64,000 nucleotides of DNA from Acanthosepion pharaonis (GCA_903632075.3 CAHIKZ030005491.1:1071001-1135000), one strand, 5' to 3'. Numbered from the stretch's first letter, positions 1 to 12,127 are shown. Made by a program: numbers and translations. Notes: generated by a model not told the origin, from the letters alone.

Positions 1-750
1 CTAGAATGATTTTGTTTTATTTGTCTATATTTCTGTGATGATTGATTGTTATAGACACACTTTGGCTGATGTCTTCCAGCCTTCTCGGGTTCTGTTTGTC
101 AAACCCAGTAACTGTAATGTAAATTTAAACCAAAGTCTTTATTCACTCACAGGGAATAGATTGCATAAAGAATTCAGTGACACCTGTAAATAATATAAAT
201 TTCTGATTCAATATATCTTTTACCAGAAATCATAATTACCCCTTTGTGTTGTTTAATAATTATCAGTGTTCATAGCAAAAATACATATTTCCATTTATTT
301 ATCTTTCAACACATCCTATTATCCTCAGGTGTGAATAAAAATGTTATTCTAAGTATTTCATAAAGTGATTGACTTCATTTTCTTCTAAAATTTCTGAAAA
401 TCCTACATTTTTCAATACATCTCCAGTTCTGGTTCTCAGTTGCGCCATGACTTGGCCTGGAGTATAGAAGGCCATGATTCAGACCCAACAGGTTGTGCCC
501 CAAAAGCAATGTCTTCCTTCCAATTAGCTACTCCATCGCAAAGCATTAGCTGGGTCAAGCAAGGATATTACAAGTGATAGAATTTGGGGGGATTAGAATA
601 ATCATTATAGTAATTCATCGAGTCTAGAAGAATCCTCAACAGAATGCAGAAAGCACTGGACAGCTGTTTCATCCTATATTTGGGACTCATCAGCAGTGTG
701 CATCCACTACTGAGAATTTAACTCGGGACATTTTGATACAACGAAAATGT
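1..750. other. AT-rich stretch without recognised gene
   Basis: No reading frame or repeat family is recognised here. The 450-720 part is less AT-rich and may hold an old SINE-like remnant near 690-730, where a phrase resembling a reversed SINE head is visible, but it is too decayed to assign. Confidence 0.5.
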
Positions 751-1000
751 CATATATATATATATATATATTAAAGACATTTTTATGTTTAACGTTCTTT
801 TTTTTTTTTTTTATAGATACAAGTATTTAAGTAAATGCTCTGTTTATAATAAACAGTATTTTTTTATAGATACAAGTATTTAAGTAAATGCTCTGTTTAT
901 AATAAACAGAGCATTTACTTAAATACTTGTATCTATAAAAAAAAAGAACGTTAAACATAAAATGTCTTTAATAAATAAATTGTCAGACTTTGTCCATTTC

Positions 1001-1075
<75 letters not shown>
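751..1075. repeat. TA-bounded palindrome (foldback repeat)
   Basis: A long inverted repeat lies between a (TA)n tract at about 751-771 and another at about 1003-1075. The right arm (about 904-975) is the reverse complement of the left (about 766-898), pairing around a centre near 900. The left side has a partial tandem copy of the arm (about 822-858 repeated at 863-898). A one-sided relative lies at 32718-32875. This looks like a non-autonomous DNA transposon or foldback element. No transposase is present. Confidence 0.75.
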
Positions 1076-1078
<3 letters not shown>

Positions 1079-1236
1079 CTAGGAAAATTAGATATTTTGA
1101 TAAAAGATTCAAAAGTCTTTGGTTCACTTCAAGCTCATGTTGGTGGCACCATATGTGTCTTAGCTTTAGATGAGACAAAACTTTAGAGTGACAAAAGAAA
1201 ACCAGTGGAAACAAGTATCATACCATAGAATACCAT

Positions 1237-1990
1237 AGAGATGCAAACATACTTTTTGTGTTCAGTTAACCCCTTCTTGTCTGTTTGACTGAGAGCTGTC
1301 TCCAAGATCTCCATATAGTTGGCCTCTGGATAGTTTGCCTTGTGTCGTTGTCAAACATGATACCTCAGAACTTGGTAGTAGTCTTCCGGCTTTCTCCAAC
1401 CTTGTAGAAAAATTAGGTCATCTTTTTCCTATCAGTGGCCGTGGCATCAAAGATCTTGACCTGGTCTGACAGTTTGATACTGAAGGTATCCTTGACTTCA
1501 AATGTTGATTGCACAAGGTACTGTTTATTTTTGTGGTTCAAAACAGTTTCCGCTGTGCAGATTTTCTCATCAGTGAACATTTTAATGAAGGAACCATAAA
1601 TCTTGATGCACCTATGCACTTCCTCCACTTTTCCAGCCATCATGAACCCTGTGAGGTTTTTGTCTTGGTCTTCTGGTGTATGTTCATATCTCAGATTGTT
1701 ATACAAGTCATTTTGACAGTCTTGGAGTCCATTTTTAACTCAGCAGCTATCTTACACATGGATGTTGTTAGGTTTATAGCAATTTTGCCTTGAGGGCATT
1801 AAGCTGTCTGGATTCAATTTCTGGTTGACCCCACAGCTTCTTGGCTTCCTCTGGGTGCCATTGTCAATATCTGTTGTCTTCTTGACATAATAGACACTGT
1901 GCAAGTACATACCAGTTATGTTGGGGATGCTTTTAGGTATGATTTCTGCATAAAGTAATCTGATACTTTCTTGCTATCTGTTCATCTGTA
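1237..1990 (-). mobile_element. mariner-type transposase relic
   Basis: On the minus strand an open segment of about 97 codons (1413-1706) resembles the central catalytic part of a mariner-superfamily transposase. It has a FTDEK block, where the D is the expected first catalytic residue, then a stretch matching the family's NHKNKQYL and DVKGTF-type blocks. Upstream (1707-1990) fragments such as EEAKKLWG appear in shifting frames with stops. Downstream (1237-1410) weak matches to the YYKVLRY region continue in another frame. Several frameshifts and stops show it is dead. It most resembles the group with divergent DD37-type spacing, but the second and third acidic residues cannot be placed. Confidence 0.65.
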
Positions 1991-2455
1991 AAGCCATTTT
2001 ATACAATATTCCTAAAAAATAAATGTATATATATTGTTTGTATAGCTCTCAGCATCCAAAATTAAAAAAAAAATGTTGTTTGTTTTGCATTTTAATAAAA
2101 ATGTTTGGTAGGGTTGAGAGAGTTCAAAATTAAAAGAATTAACACTTCTACTAGAATCCAAAACCACACAAATATTACATCTCGCACAGTAAAAAAACCT
2201 GAAAAGAAACTAACACCAAAACAAAATCCCCTTCAAAATGGTTAAGGAAGGGGCAAAAAGTGCTTGTGACAATAAACAACACAGACAGCTTCTGTACTTC
2301 CCCACTCCCATCAAATGAAAAAATGTAAGAACGCTAGAAAAACTAAATAAAAATATCATTTGGTGTTGCTTCCCCAAACTATATAAAGTACAAGTTTATT
2401 TAAAGACAAGGTTTTTTTAAAAATTTACTGTTAATTTACTTGTGTACAAGAGAAG
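1991..2455. other. AT-rich stretch, nothing recognised
   Basis: Short A and T runs only. I see no coding signal or repeat family that I can name. Confidence 0.5.
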
Positions 2456-2459
2456 GCGT

Positions 2460-3345
2460 ATCTGAATCCAAAGAATGTAAATATTTCTGAACATTTTTGC
2501 AATCATATTTGAATATCTATGCAGATGATACAATGGTATCTGTGTGCACCTCTGAGGCTGTAAATGACTAGAGATTGGAAGTTGATTGCTCCTCTGACCT
2601 ACCTGTAACATCTCAGTTGAGGGTAAAAACTGACTGATTACATTCAATGCCTTAAAAACCAAACATTTCTCATTAGACCCAGAACTATCACCAATCAAAA
2701 TGAATGGAAGTTCCCTCAGGGAGGTCCTATTGGGCCTTAAACTTAATCCAGACCAGTAGAGGGTGTACATATGATCCCTGTAAAGATGCTGGAAAAATGG
2801 TCAGTTCTCTGTACCATTCCAGTAAGTACCTGACTTATCTTGCTATCCTCTACCTTTACAAGAGCCAGATGAAGACAAAAATGGAGTACTGCTGCCATAT
2901 ATGGGCAAGAGCTACTCAGTCTTCACTTTCTAGTCTTGAGTCCTAAAGCCTCTTTGCATCCTTGTAGGTGACAAATAATTTTCCACCCTACCACCTCTTT
3001 CTCGCATATGAGACATCACAAGCCTCTTTCCGCTATGTCTCTATTTCCATGTGTAGTATCATATGCAAATTAGATAGACAAGTAAAAATAGAGAACAACT
3101 GGTGAACATAGGAGACAGCTATATCTAGCAAACCTGGTTGCTATTCAGGGCACGGAGACTGTACTATGAATATTACTACACAGAAACATATGCAAATCAT
3201 GACACCATGGAAAGTGTTCAGATGAACTACTTTAACTGTTATCTTCCCAACATATCTGCATAATCTGTGCCGCTTACTCTATAACCATCTACCTTGAGTG
3301 GCTTTTTGGCCTTGTACAGGGTGAACATTATTGTAAAAACATATA
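2460..3345 (+). mobile_element. jockey-like LINE, family B, 3' part
   Basis: Plus-strand frames, with stops, carry the C-terminal part of a non-LTR reverse transcriptase ORF. The motif EYCCHIWA near 2880-2910 is followed by a SSLSSLES segment (normally SSLDRVQKRL). Upstream 2640-2790 encodes the NGSSLREVLLGLKLNPDQ-like block. The end at about 3285-3345 carries a gagtggcttt...ggccttgtac phrase that recurs at 31970-32030, 41915-41955 and, reversed, at 57235-57280, and so marks the family 3' end. It is truncated at the 5' side and not functional. Confidence 0.65.
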
Positions 3346-3404
3346 TAGTTCTTTCAACCATACTGCTGGCCATTATCTAGATCAGGAAAAAAATGTAATG
3401 TTTT

Positions 3405-4205
3405 TGTCTTATGCTTTTAATTTTTGAATATTTTAACAGTTGACATTATGATGCTGTAACACCACTAGCAACATACAAGTGAAATTATTCACTGGGATCA
3501 ATTGTTAAATACATTTAAAATCTTTGTTCTCATACTGAATAAGTTTTTATTTAGTTTTTGGTTAAAGGCTTGAAGATTATGAATCTATTTTTCTTCTTTT
3601 TAAAATAATGTTGAATAGTATATGAATTATGTTTATGAATATTTGATATATAGTATATAGATATAGGAGTTCATAGTCTCTGTTAATTAATAATGAACAC
3701 AAATAGTACTTTGACCAAACAGGTAGCAAGTTCATCTATAGGAATGTGGAGTAGCTGTATAGCCAATGCCACAACACACAAATGTTACAATGCTAAGTAT
3801 AAAAGTATTTAAAGCATGTTTTTAATACTTTTTTAAGTTTGATATTTTCTGTTTCAGTTTATGTGTTATGTCACCTGAGATAATATACAGGTGAAATTCT
3901 TCTCTGGGCCCATTGTGTTTATCAGTTATTATTTATTTATATAGAACGGAATGAAATTTTTCATTCATTGAATTTATATATTGTCCAGAAATATTAACTA
4001 AACTTCAGGTTATTATTAAGAGCAAGGAAAAAATTTGGATATTATTTCTGTTATTTTTATTTTTTTCCAATGTTTGAATATTTATAAATTTGACATTTGT
4101 AATTTATTTGTTATGATTCTATCACACCTGAGGCAACATACAATTAAAATTATTTGCTATGTTCAATATATCTGTCAGTTGCTAAATAATTTCTGCTTGA
4201 ATTTC
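3405..4205 (+). repeat. three diverged direct repeats
   Basis: Three related blocks of roughly 120-140 bp lie at about 3405-3540, 3825-3945 and 4060-4200. Each has a run resembling 'ttaatatttgaatattt', then a phrase like 'cacctgaggcaacatacaag' and 'gaaattattcactggg'. Spacing is irregular (about 420 and 240 bp), so this is an old, broken tandem or three insertions of one repeat. No coding potential. Confidence 0.5.
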
Positions 4206-4229
4206 TATAATAAGAAATTATCATTATTT

Positions 4230-4345
4230 ACTTTATTTACACTTGAACTATTGTTATTATTACCATAATGATAATGTTTCAGCCATTGTATCCTCCAGTC
4301 TTCAATAGGGAATTTCAAAGTGAATCCTTTATTTATTCTACAGTC
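4230..4345 (-). mobile_element. SINE3 tail fragment
   Basis: This matches, with mismatches, the reversed tail seen at 39431-39545 and 51519-51640: a 'tttacac..gaactattgt' start, then 'cagccattgtatcctcc' and 'cttcaatagg', ending at the 'cctttattta' phrase. No tRNA-like head is present. Confidence 0.5.
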
Positions 4346-5114
4346 TACATTAACTATATCTCATCTTGTTTATATGACTCTCCACTGTTCTTCTCAGGCT
4401 AGTATTTTTACTTCATTCCACTATTCTTTTCTTTCCATACATGATCAGCCATGCTTGATTTCATTGTCTCACCCCTAATTTTTGATGTCCTTCCAGCATT
4501 AATTTTAGAGGGAAGCTGGTTTCAGCTTTATTATTTTTTTCTGCAACTGCAAGGAATGGAATGCATATACACTGTTTTTGGTCATGTTCTGTTCTGTGTT
4601 CTTGACTTAGTGGGGATTTCTCTATAGAGTCAAACTGTTTCTGAATATTCTCCTGATGTTATATGGATCATAGGTCTCCTGAATCTTTTGTAGAAATAGT
4701 CCATGGCATTTTCCCTGGAAATGGACAATGGAATGCAAAAAATCTACCCCTGTAGATTCGAATAAAAAAAGAGATCAGTTGAAATTAAAGGCTACAGAGA
4801 TTGACAAGCACATAATGATGACTGATGGACACAATGGTGAAAACATCATGATAATAACAAAAAAGATGAAGGTAATAATCCAAGGGCAAAATAAAGTAAA
4901 TAATTGTTAAATCCTTTTAAAACCAGTTTCCAATCTAGAACTTTGTATTTAGTTTTAGGTTTCTTAATTTTATGATAAAGTTTTCAGATTTTTGTGGGGT
5001 GCTTGCTGATCAAATATTTAGGTAGAAAACACATGTCTCCTGGTAGATTTATCCTGCAACAAAAATGGCTGACTCAGAATGTGAGTCTGGGTAATAATAA
5101 CAAAGTAACAATAA

Positions 5115-5119
<5 letters not shown>
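4346..5119. other. no gene recognised
   Basis: AT-rich sequence with a short open frame (4728-4910) that has low-complexity, lysine-rich content and no recognisable family. I do not consider it coding. Confidence 0.5.

Positions 5120-5153
<34 letters not shown>
5120..5153. repeat. (TA)n microsatellite
   Basis: Uninterrupted TA dinucleotide run of about 34 bp. Confidence 0.95.
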
Positions 5154-5156
<3 letters not shown>

Positions 5157-5364
5157 CTAGGCGAAAACATCTTCCATTTTAAATTTAGACACCCCAAACT
5201 TACCCTGACTTGACATCTATGAATGTAACTCTATACTGATACAAATTATTAACACCCAACACCCCTTCTGATTTAAACAATCGCTCTGGCTGTTACCATG
5301 GAAATTTTGATTTCAATAATGAATATGCTATTAAAACACATAAATTTCAGAAATAAGTAAAAAA

Positions 5365-5886
5365 AAAAATTTCACTTGAAGATGGAACAGAGCTTACTTT
5401 AATTCAATTTAATTCAAATAATTATATTGAATTTTTCGGCTCTTGTTTTGAAACATGAGACCTCTTATGTAGCATGTTGGAATCACATTTTTAAATAAAT
5501 AATTATATTTATGCTCTACTTTTGTTTTGAGCACTATTTTTTAAAAATAATAACAAAAATACTGTTGAAACTTGACTAATGCATGGAATAATAATGCAAC
5601 ACAAAATGTACTTAGAACAAAATGTATTGAAACAAGAAAGTGTACACAATATTTACATATAGTCTTTTGTATATTCCTGGTAAGACCGTTCCTGGAGAAT
5701 GTGTTGACTGAGTCGCAGTCGGGCAGAGTCTCTGGTTGAATCTCTTGATTCCTTCCTCTCTTCCCGGTACCAACCATATTTATATGGTCGGTACTCCACT
5801 ATGCAAATTAGGTGGATCCTACCACAACAAATACTAAAGAACTTTGGATTATTTACCTAACGAGTTCTTTCTTATTTTCTATATAT

Positions 5887-5890
<4 letters not shown>
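5365..5890. mobile_element. non-autonomous DNA element with inverted ends
   Basis: The segment 5375-5520 (from 'cttgaagatggaacagagct') is shared in direct orientation with 49400-49530. The segments at 5512-5565 and 5825-5885 are reverse complements of 49335-49390 and 49297-49345. The copy at 49297-49546 therefore reads outer end then body, while this copy shows body then outer end. This is consistent with a transposon whose two ends are inverted repeats. A (CA)n(TA)n tract borders the right end. Region 5565-5820 is internal and unassigned. Confidence 0.55.

Positions 5891-5946
<56 letters not shown>
5888..5946. repeat. (CA)n-(TA)n compound microsatellite
   Basis: CA repeats at about 5890-5916 run directly into TA repeats up to about 5946. 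Confidence 0.95.
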
Positions 5947-5950
<4 letters not shown>

Positions 5951-6479
5951 AAAGGATAAGTATGTATTAACAAAACAAATAGACACTAGAAGATTGTTTC
6001 ATGTTATGAAACAATGAAGAAAACATTTAAAATAGTAAATTGTTTGAGTATGTGAAGTTGTGTAAATGTAAATGTAAGTCCTAAAGAAAGGTGTTATATG
6101 CAAAAAAAATGAAGAAAAAGTTGCTGGCATGATTGCACATGTGCATGTGCACTTTTCTCCACATTTAACCTACATCTTACCATCCCTGGATGAAATAGGA
6201 GAAGGCAGATGACAACGAATGTCACTTGGTCAATTCTATTTATAGGCTTATGGAATGTCTTCTAGTGGCATTTTTTTTAGGAAAGTAAGTGGGGGTAACT
6301 CGACAAGATATATGAATCCTTTTGGTCTTTTTTCTTTTACATATAATATTGTATATTATATATCTATTATGAGTATTCAATATATACATGTGCAAATGTT
6401 ACTTCCTCATAAGTTATGTTCATTAATATCAGGAAAATAGATAACATATATCTATATTATATATCTATATTATATATAC
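5947..6479. other. no gene recognised
   Basis: AT-rich sequence ending in short 'atatctatatta' repeats near 6445-6480. Nothing else is supported. Confidence 0.45.
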
Positions 6480-6845
6480 ATGGTGCAGTGGATATATTGT
6501 CATATAAATTGCACAAAAATGAAAATAACAATGACATCTCATTTTAATAGATGTATTTATCTAAATTACACAAAAATATCTTGAAATATGAAAGAGTAAA
6601 TTTATTAAATAAAATTGCCATTGGCTCCAACGACGGCTTCCAGACAACTTCAGAATCTCATGCAACTCTTCTAGATGGTCTTTGTGTTTAAGTTGGTGAA
6701 TGCTGCCATAAACCTTGATTTCAATTCATCTTTGGTATTACAAGGAGTTTTGTTGGTATCTTGCTCAACTATACCCCACTCATAATAATCAAAGAAGGGG
6801 TTGCAGTCTGGGGACTTAGGTAGCCAGGTCTAAGGGGTGATGTGG
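6480..6845 (-). mobile_element. mariner-type transposase C-terminus relic
   Basis: Read on the minus strand this encodes the end of a mariner-type transposase in broken frames. A SPDCNPFF segment (normally SPDxNPLDYYVWG) is followed by EWGI, DTNKTPCNTKDELKS and AAFTNLN, and ends in LEAVVGANGNF close to a stop near 6615. The same C-terminus and downstream sequence occur on the plus strand at 12895-13165, so the two are copies of one family in opposite orientation. The catalytic N-terminal half is missing here. Confidence 0.75.
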
Positions 6846-7137
6846 TTGCAGAAATTGACAGCCATTTTCTTAACTGAAAAAATTATTAAAAAACAAAATA
6901 ATAAAATTTTAAATCAACACTTAAACCTAAGTAAAAATGGCCATTCCAAAGCAACAAATAATAATGATACCAACTTGTGTAATTGTAGAAATCCTAAAGA
7001 CTGTCCATTACTAAAACTGATACTCTTGTTTACCTAAGTACTATTTCATCTAGAGAAAATCCGACAGATAAAAAGTTTTATATCAGCAATACCAAAAAAC
7101 AAATTGGCACAGATAAGTTTTCCTTTTGTCTTTATTC
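6846..7137 (+). mobile_element. Penelope-like element C-terminal (GIY-YIG) relic
   Basis: Plus-strand frames encode LCNCRNPKDCPL near 6980-7010, the cysteine-rich block that precedes the GIY-YIG endonuclease domain in Penelope-like retroelements. It is followed, after a frameshift, by TLVYLSTISS and KFYISNTKKQIGTDKFSF, matching the usual VYxAxVxS...KFYIGLTEN..K.R...H..SF pattern. The glycine of the YIG motif reads as serine (YIS). The reverse transcriptase part is absent. This is a 5'-truncated dead copy, bordered on the right by a (TA)n tract. Confidence 0.65.
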
Positions 7138-7459
7138 ATATATATATATATATATATACAATATATATACTCCTGAAAAAATTATTTCAGTTGAGCTCTC
7201 TGGGGAGGAAGTGTGGGTTTGTAAACATTGACTATTATGGCTAATAATGCAAGACTCTTCAGTAATTTGAATTGAGTTCTCTCAGTCACTGCTCATTTAT
7301 CTAAAAATAAATATGCTTAAATTCACCTTCATCCATGCTGCGTGCCAATGGCTTACTGACTGATGCCAATTCAGTTGGGTTTTGATCCTAGCTAGAGGCA
7401 ACTGAACGTCTTGCCACACTGATGAGCTGTGATACAGCAAAACAGTCTGTCTGTGGATG

Positions 7460-7520
<61 letters not shown>
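7138..7520 (-). repeat. TA-bounded dispersed repeat T (reverse copy)
   Basis: Between a (TA)n tract at 7138-7170 and another at 7466-7520 lies about 300 bp that is the reverse complement of the repeats at 48775-49208 and 53242-53540. Diagnostic pieces are 'cagacagactgttttgct' (reversed at 7440-7460), 'gatgccaattcagttgg' near 7360 and the 'ctcagtcactgctca' segment near 7275. It has no coding content. Copies in this window all touch TA runs. Confidence 0.65.
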
Positions 7521-7522
<2 letters not shown>

Positions 7523-8865
7523 AGAGAGAAGTGTTTATATCTGACCTCCCACAGAAATTTAATTCATAGAAGTTTAATTTTAATATTTGCCATTGTGTTC
7601 TGAAATCATAGTCTGATTATGTCAACCATTTTAAATCTCATGATAATTTCCTTAGACATCACCTGGAAAGACCAAGTCTCAAGACCACCTGAAAATATGT
7701 GTGGTGTGTGTGTGTAAATCCAGTTCAGGTTTGAAAAGGTGTTTGATTCCATGTGGATGAACTTACTCAATTTTATCTGATAAATCCTTTCAAGGTGACC
7801 TCCTTTGTATGTCACATCTGCTTCAAGCTATGCAAATGCACTTCTGCATGCTAAAGAGCCACTTTATAGACCATGCTAATTTAGGAGTTGAAAACTAATT
7901 CAACAATGTACAATTAAAGAGATGGTAATCAACTACAAAGAAGTTGCAATCATCATACACACATATATATATATATATTTACACACACCATTCATTTATC
8001 ACTAAAACTATTTTTTCTCCTTGTATTTGTTTATAAGTAAACTAAGAATTACATTTCTTATTTTTATGTGTCCCTGTGCAGGTATGTATGGTTTGGACAG
8101 AACTTGCTTGTTTACACATAGCCCACTTTTTAACATCGTCTTACATCTTTGGACCTAATTAAATTTATACTCTAAATAAACTCGTAAATCCTCTGTAAAC
8201 ATTTTTACAAGTTGATAAATAAATAAACAAATGAGAATTCATTCAGAGGTTACTTCAATTAATCAGGAGTTTTATTTATTTGAGAGAATCTCGGAAGCTC
8301 TGCATCTTATATTGCTTTTTTTCTTCTTCAAGACGTTTATTTGATTACATACGATTCTTTCGGCTATAAGACACAGAAAAAAAATATTTGCTTCCTATTC
8401 ACTAAAATATGTTTGTTAATTTTCTATTTTTTAGTATATCAGGAATGAATTTGAAGTTTCAACAATGGAAAAAAAACAGAATTCCTGAGAATAAAACAGA
8501 GAGAATTCTTTTCGGCAATTTCTTTAATAAGAGAGAAAAAGAATGAAAAATAATTATTCTTTTAAAATTTCTTTGGGCAATTTCAACAACCACACCAGGC
8601 ATAAAAATCAATTTGACTTTTTACTTCATAAATTTTATTGTTTTCTTTTTTTGCCAATGAAATCCCACACCAAATTAATCATTTTTGTTCAATGAGAAAT
8701 TGGATAAGATTCTGAACAATTTTAGGAAATTAAAAAAAATCATTTTAATTTTATCAATTAAATGTTTATTTAAAAGGTTCTGTCATACTATACACACATA
8801 CAGACATCTATCTATCTATGTATCTATATATGTAAGTGTATGTGTATTTGTGGGTATAGTATGAA
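7521..8865. other. no gene recognised
   Basis: AT-rich sequence with a short (TA)n at 7963-7978. The open frame on the minus strand at 7606-7815 resembles no family I know. Nothing else is supported. Confidence 0.5.
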
Positions 8866-8933
8866 TAGATTTTATATGCATATATGTATAGTATGAATAG
8901 ACTTGATATATATGTGTATAGTATTAATAGACT

Positions 8934-8990
<57 letters not shown>

Positions 8991-9035
8991 GAATAGACTT
9001 GATATATATATATATAGATATATAAAGTCTATTCA

Positions 9036-9071
<36 letters not shown>

Positions 9072-9244
9072 TGAATAGAATTCATATATGTATATATATA
9101 TATATGTATAACATGAAAAGACGATATGTATATATATATGTATAGTATGAATAGACTTGATACATATGTGTATAGTATTAATAGACTTGATTAATATATA
9201 TATAGAGACTTTATATATATATATTATATATATATAGCATGAAT

Positions 9245-9283
<39 letters not shown>

Positions 9284-9327
9284 AGTCTAATTCATACTAT
9301 ATATATATATATATAGTATGAATAGAC

Positions 9328-9364
<37 letters not shown>

Positions 9365-9446
9365 TGAATAGACTTTACATATATATATATATATAGTATG
9401 AATAGACTTTACATATATATATATATATATATATCAGTCTAATTCA

Positions 9447-9480
<34 letters not shown>

Positions 9481-9492
9481 TGAATAGATTTT

Positions 9493-9527
<35 letters not shown>

Positions 9528-9553
9528 TAGAATGGAATTTTTATTAATCTGAC

Positions 9554-9591
<38 letters not shown>

Positions 9592-9675
9592 TGAATAGAC
9601 TTGATAAATATATATATATATATAGATATATATATATATATATCAAGTCTAATTCATACTATATATATATCTATA

Positions 9676-9709
<34 letters not shown>

Positions 9710-9713
9710 TAGA

Positions 9714-9755
<42 letters not shown>

Positions 9756-9765
9756 TAGAATGGAA
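8866..9765. repeat. (TA)n clusters with repeated 'agtatgaatagactt' motif
   Basis: About 900 bp of TA tracts is interrupted by a short core, 'agtatgaatagacttgata', and its reverse complement ('tcaagtct...attcatact'), roughly fifteen times in both orientations. Adjacent inverted cores make many small palindromes, for example around 9000-9070 and 9270-9320. Open frames here are pure Tyr-Ile repeats and are not genes. Confidence 0.85.
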
Positions 9766-10990
9766 TCACTTTAAATTTTATTTTTAGTAGATACTGATAT
9801 TTGACTAGATGTTTTGTATATTTATTAAATAGTATATTTATTTATATTTTTTTAATTCCTTCTCCCATTTTACCGTCTTATTCTTTTTTCCTTGTTCTTT
9901 CCATTCTTCTTCTTCTTCTTTTCATCTTTTCTGTTGTTTTCCTTTTTTTCTTCTTAGTTTATTTCTTTAATTCTTTCTCCTTTCCTTTCTTCCGCTTTTC
10001 TTACTTTTACTTTCTTTATCATTTTTTAATTTTTATTCATCAGCACTTTGAGCCCTGCATTCTTGAACAATTTGAACCCTTCTGCCTGAGCACCTGAGTC
10101 AAAAATTTGCAAATAATTGCTATGTAATGTTTCACGGTAGATATAAAAATAGTTATAAATGTTTACTCAGCGTTCAACCGGTAACTGGCAATTTAGTCAT
10201 TTTTCACCACCACTTTTCACCTGGTGGCTGGGTATGACATCACTTTTCTCTATCAGGGCTGATAGGGCTAAAATCTTTCATCTGTTTTTTTTTTCTTCCT
10301 TTTTTTTATTTTTCCCTCAACACAAATTCTCCAGAGTTGCTGTTTTGCATTCATTGTCAAATAATTTTTATTTGTGATGCCTACCAAAAATATATACAGG
10401 GGTGAATATTGCTGATTTTGAATAATTCTTTGAATTCTTGGCAGCAATAAATTCTAACCATTCGGGGAAGTAAATAGAAAAAGCAAGTTATTACTGAAGA
10501 GACTGGTTTTCAGAGGAAGTCTACAATATAGACTTATTCTACTTATCCATTGACTAATTTATTTGTCCATAAATCACTCCACTGATTGAAATCTTTGATC
10601 TACTTACTTATATACTCAAATGTCTATATTTATATTTATCTCATTCAGTGGGGTTTTTATCTATTTTTTTTTCTCTCTTGGTAAATGTTTTTATCCACTG
10701 CCCTCACTCTGTTCATCATATATCTCTTTTTCACTCAGTTGGTCATTCTTTTCCTCCCTCTCTCTCTCCCCCCCCAGTCACCTTTTCTTTCTTAATTTAT
10801 ATTTTTACTCTCTTTCTTACTCAGTTAATATTTTTCACCTCTCTCTCTACCTCTTATGATACATCTCGGGATTAAGATTGTTGTGTCTTTCCCATTGACA
10901 GTAGATCAGTGTTCAAGCCTATCAAAATAAGTAAATAAATAAATAAAAACAAAAGATGATTATGAAAACAGCACTTAGAAATCTGTATTA
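9766..10990. other. T-rich and pyrimidine-rich stretch, no gene
   Basis: Two poly-pyrimidine patches (about 9830-10030 and 10640-10850) yield Phe/Leu/Ser-rich open frames on the plus strand. These are composition artefacts. I see no repeat family between them apart from short A-rich runs near 10930. Confidence 0.5.
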
Positions 10991-10997
10991 ACAAATT

Positions 10998-11300
10998 TCT
11001 GGAGATAATGATTTCCAGATACAAGTCCTACTATTTAATCCATATATGGGAGAAGCAGTTGAATCATACCTTTTTCAAGAGTATTTGCATGTCAGTGATA
11101 TGTAACAAACCTTACTGGAATTTGAACTCGGCTCTCTGATTTCTGAGCCGTTATCCATTATACCGACTGTACATTCAAACTTACAGCAGCTACTATTCCC
11201 AAGCAGTCACCAATCTAGTTACTGACCTGGCTCAGTGTTGCTTAAATTTAGTGATTGGATAGAAACCAGTGTTTCAACATGATATGGCTGTAAGCTCATT
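10998..11300 (-). mobile_element. SINE2: 5S rRNA-like plus tRNA-like chimeric SINE
   Basis: Read on the minus strand, the 5' part (about 11294 to 11180) aligns along nearly its whole length with a metazoan 5S rRNA. It keeps phrases equivalent to the 5S start and end and to 'cccaggcggtct' (here 'cccaagcagtca', plus strand 11198). Next comes a tRNA-like block, with 'tataatggataacgg' as A-box region and 'gagttcaaattcc' as B box, near 11165-11115. The shared SINE core follows down to 10998. Both 5S- and tRNA-type internal Pol III promoters are implied. Decay is moderate. Confidence 0.65.
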
Positions 11301-12127
11301 GGGTTGGGAATAACCAATTCAATTACATGGCATTTTTCCAGAAACTCTTATAAATGTTCTTCTTATAGATTTAGATATCTCAGCGATAAGATGTTATTAT
11401 TTATTTGGGAAAGATTTTGGCTTGAATAATATTTTAGATATGATCTTAAATTAATATTATTTTCAATCTGATCAAGAAAAAAGCCTTGATTGAATGTAAT
11501 AAAAAATTTATATATTTCTCTTATAATGGCTGGTTACTTGTTTCCAAGTACGCCTATCAGTTAGGGCAGCTAGCCAATCCCTGTTGCAGACACCTGCTCA
11601 GGTATATTTGTGTTTTTTCATATAGCCTGCCTATGGGTTATACTGTAACTATGCTGAGCTGACGTTAGTTATACTTTCTAGGAGAGGGTAAATAAACTGG
11701 CATGATCATTAGTTTGAACAATGTTAATATAATCAAGCCTTCAGTTACAATGACTTTGTTCTATGATAACTATTGACAAATTCTAAAAAAGTTCTGCAGT
11801 GTAGTGTTTTCAAGCACTTTCCCAAGGTACCATATACAGGCATTGCCTCTCCAGCATGAGAACATCAAGAAGTCACCTTCCTGACAAATTCACCATGGTA
11901 ACATTTAAACCCAAGTCTCAGGACCAAAAATCAAATATTCTTACTATTACATATGTGAGTAGTATATGAGATGAAAAATTAAAAAAAACAGAAAATCTGA
12001 TGTTTACTTAGATTTGAGAAGTGAGATAAACTTAGGCTGAGAACTTTTCAGCACTCTCCTATATAAGTTGTGATGAGTAAATTTTTGCCATTTTATATTT
12101 TTAATTTCGTGGATGTGTGCTGTTTGT
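11301..12127. other. no gene recognised
   Basis: AT-rich sequence with no recognised family or open frame of note. Confidence 0.5.

Noticed and set aside
951..1214. Open frames with long Tyr-Ile runs
   Set aside because: They are translations of (TA)n tracts, present on both strands wherever the tract occurs.
9801..10097. Open frame of 98 codons rich in Phe, Leu and Ser
   Set aside because: Composition follows the T-rich stretch; no domain, and similar frames occur in the other pyrimidine patch at 10620.
11180..11294. 5S rRNA gene
   Set aside because: Many substitutions and direct fusion to a SINE body; a SINE head is the better reading.
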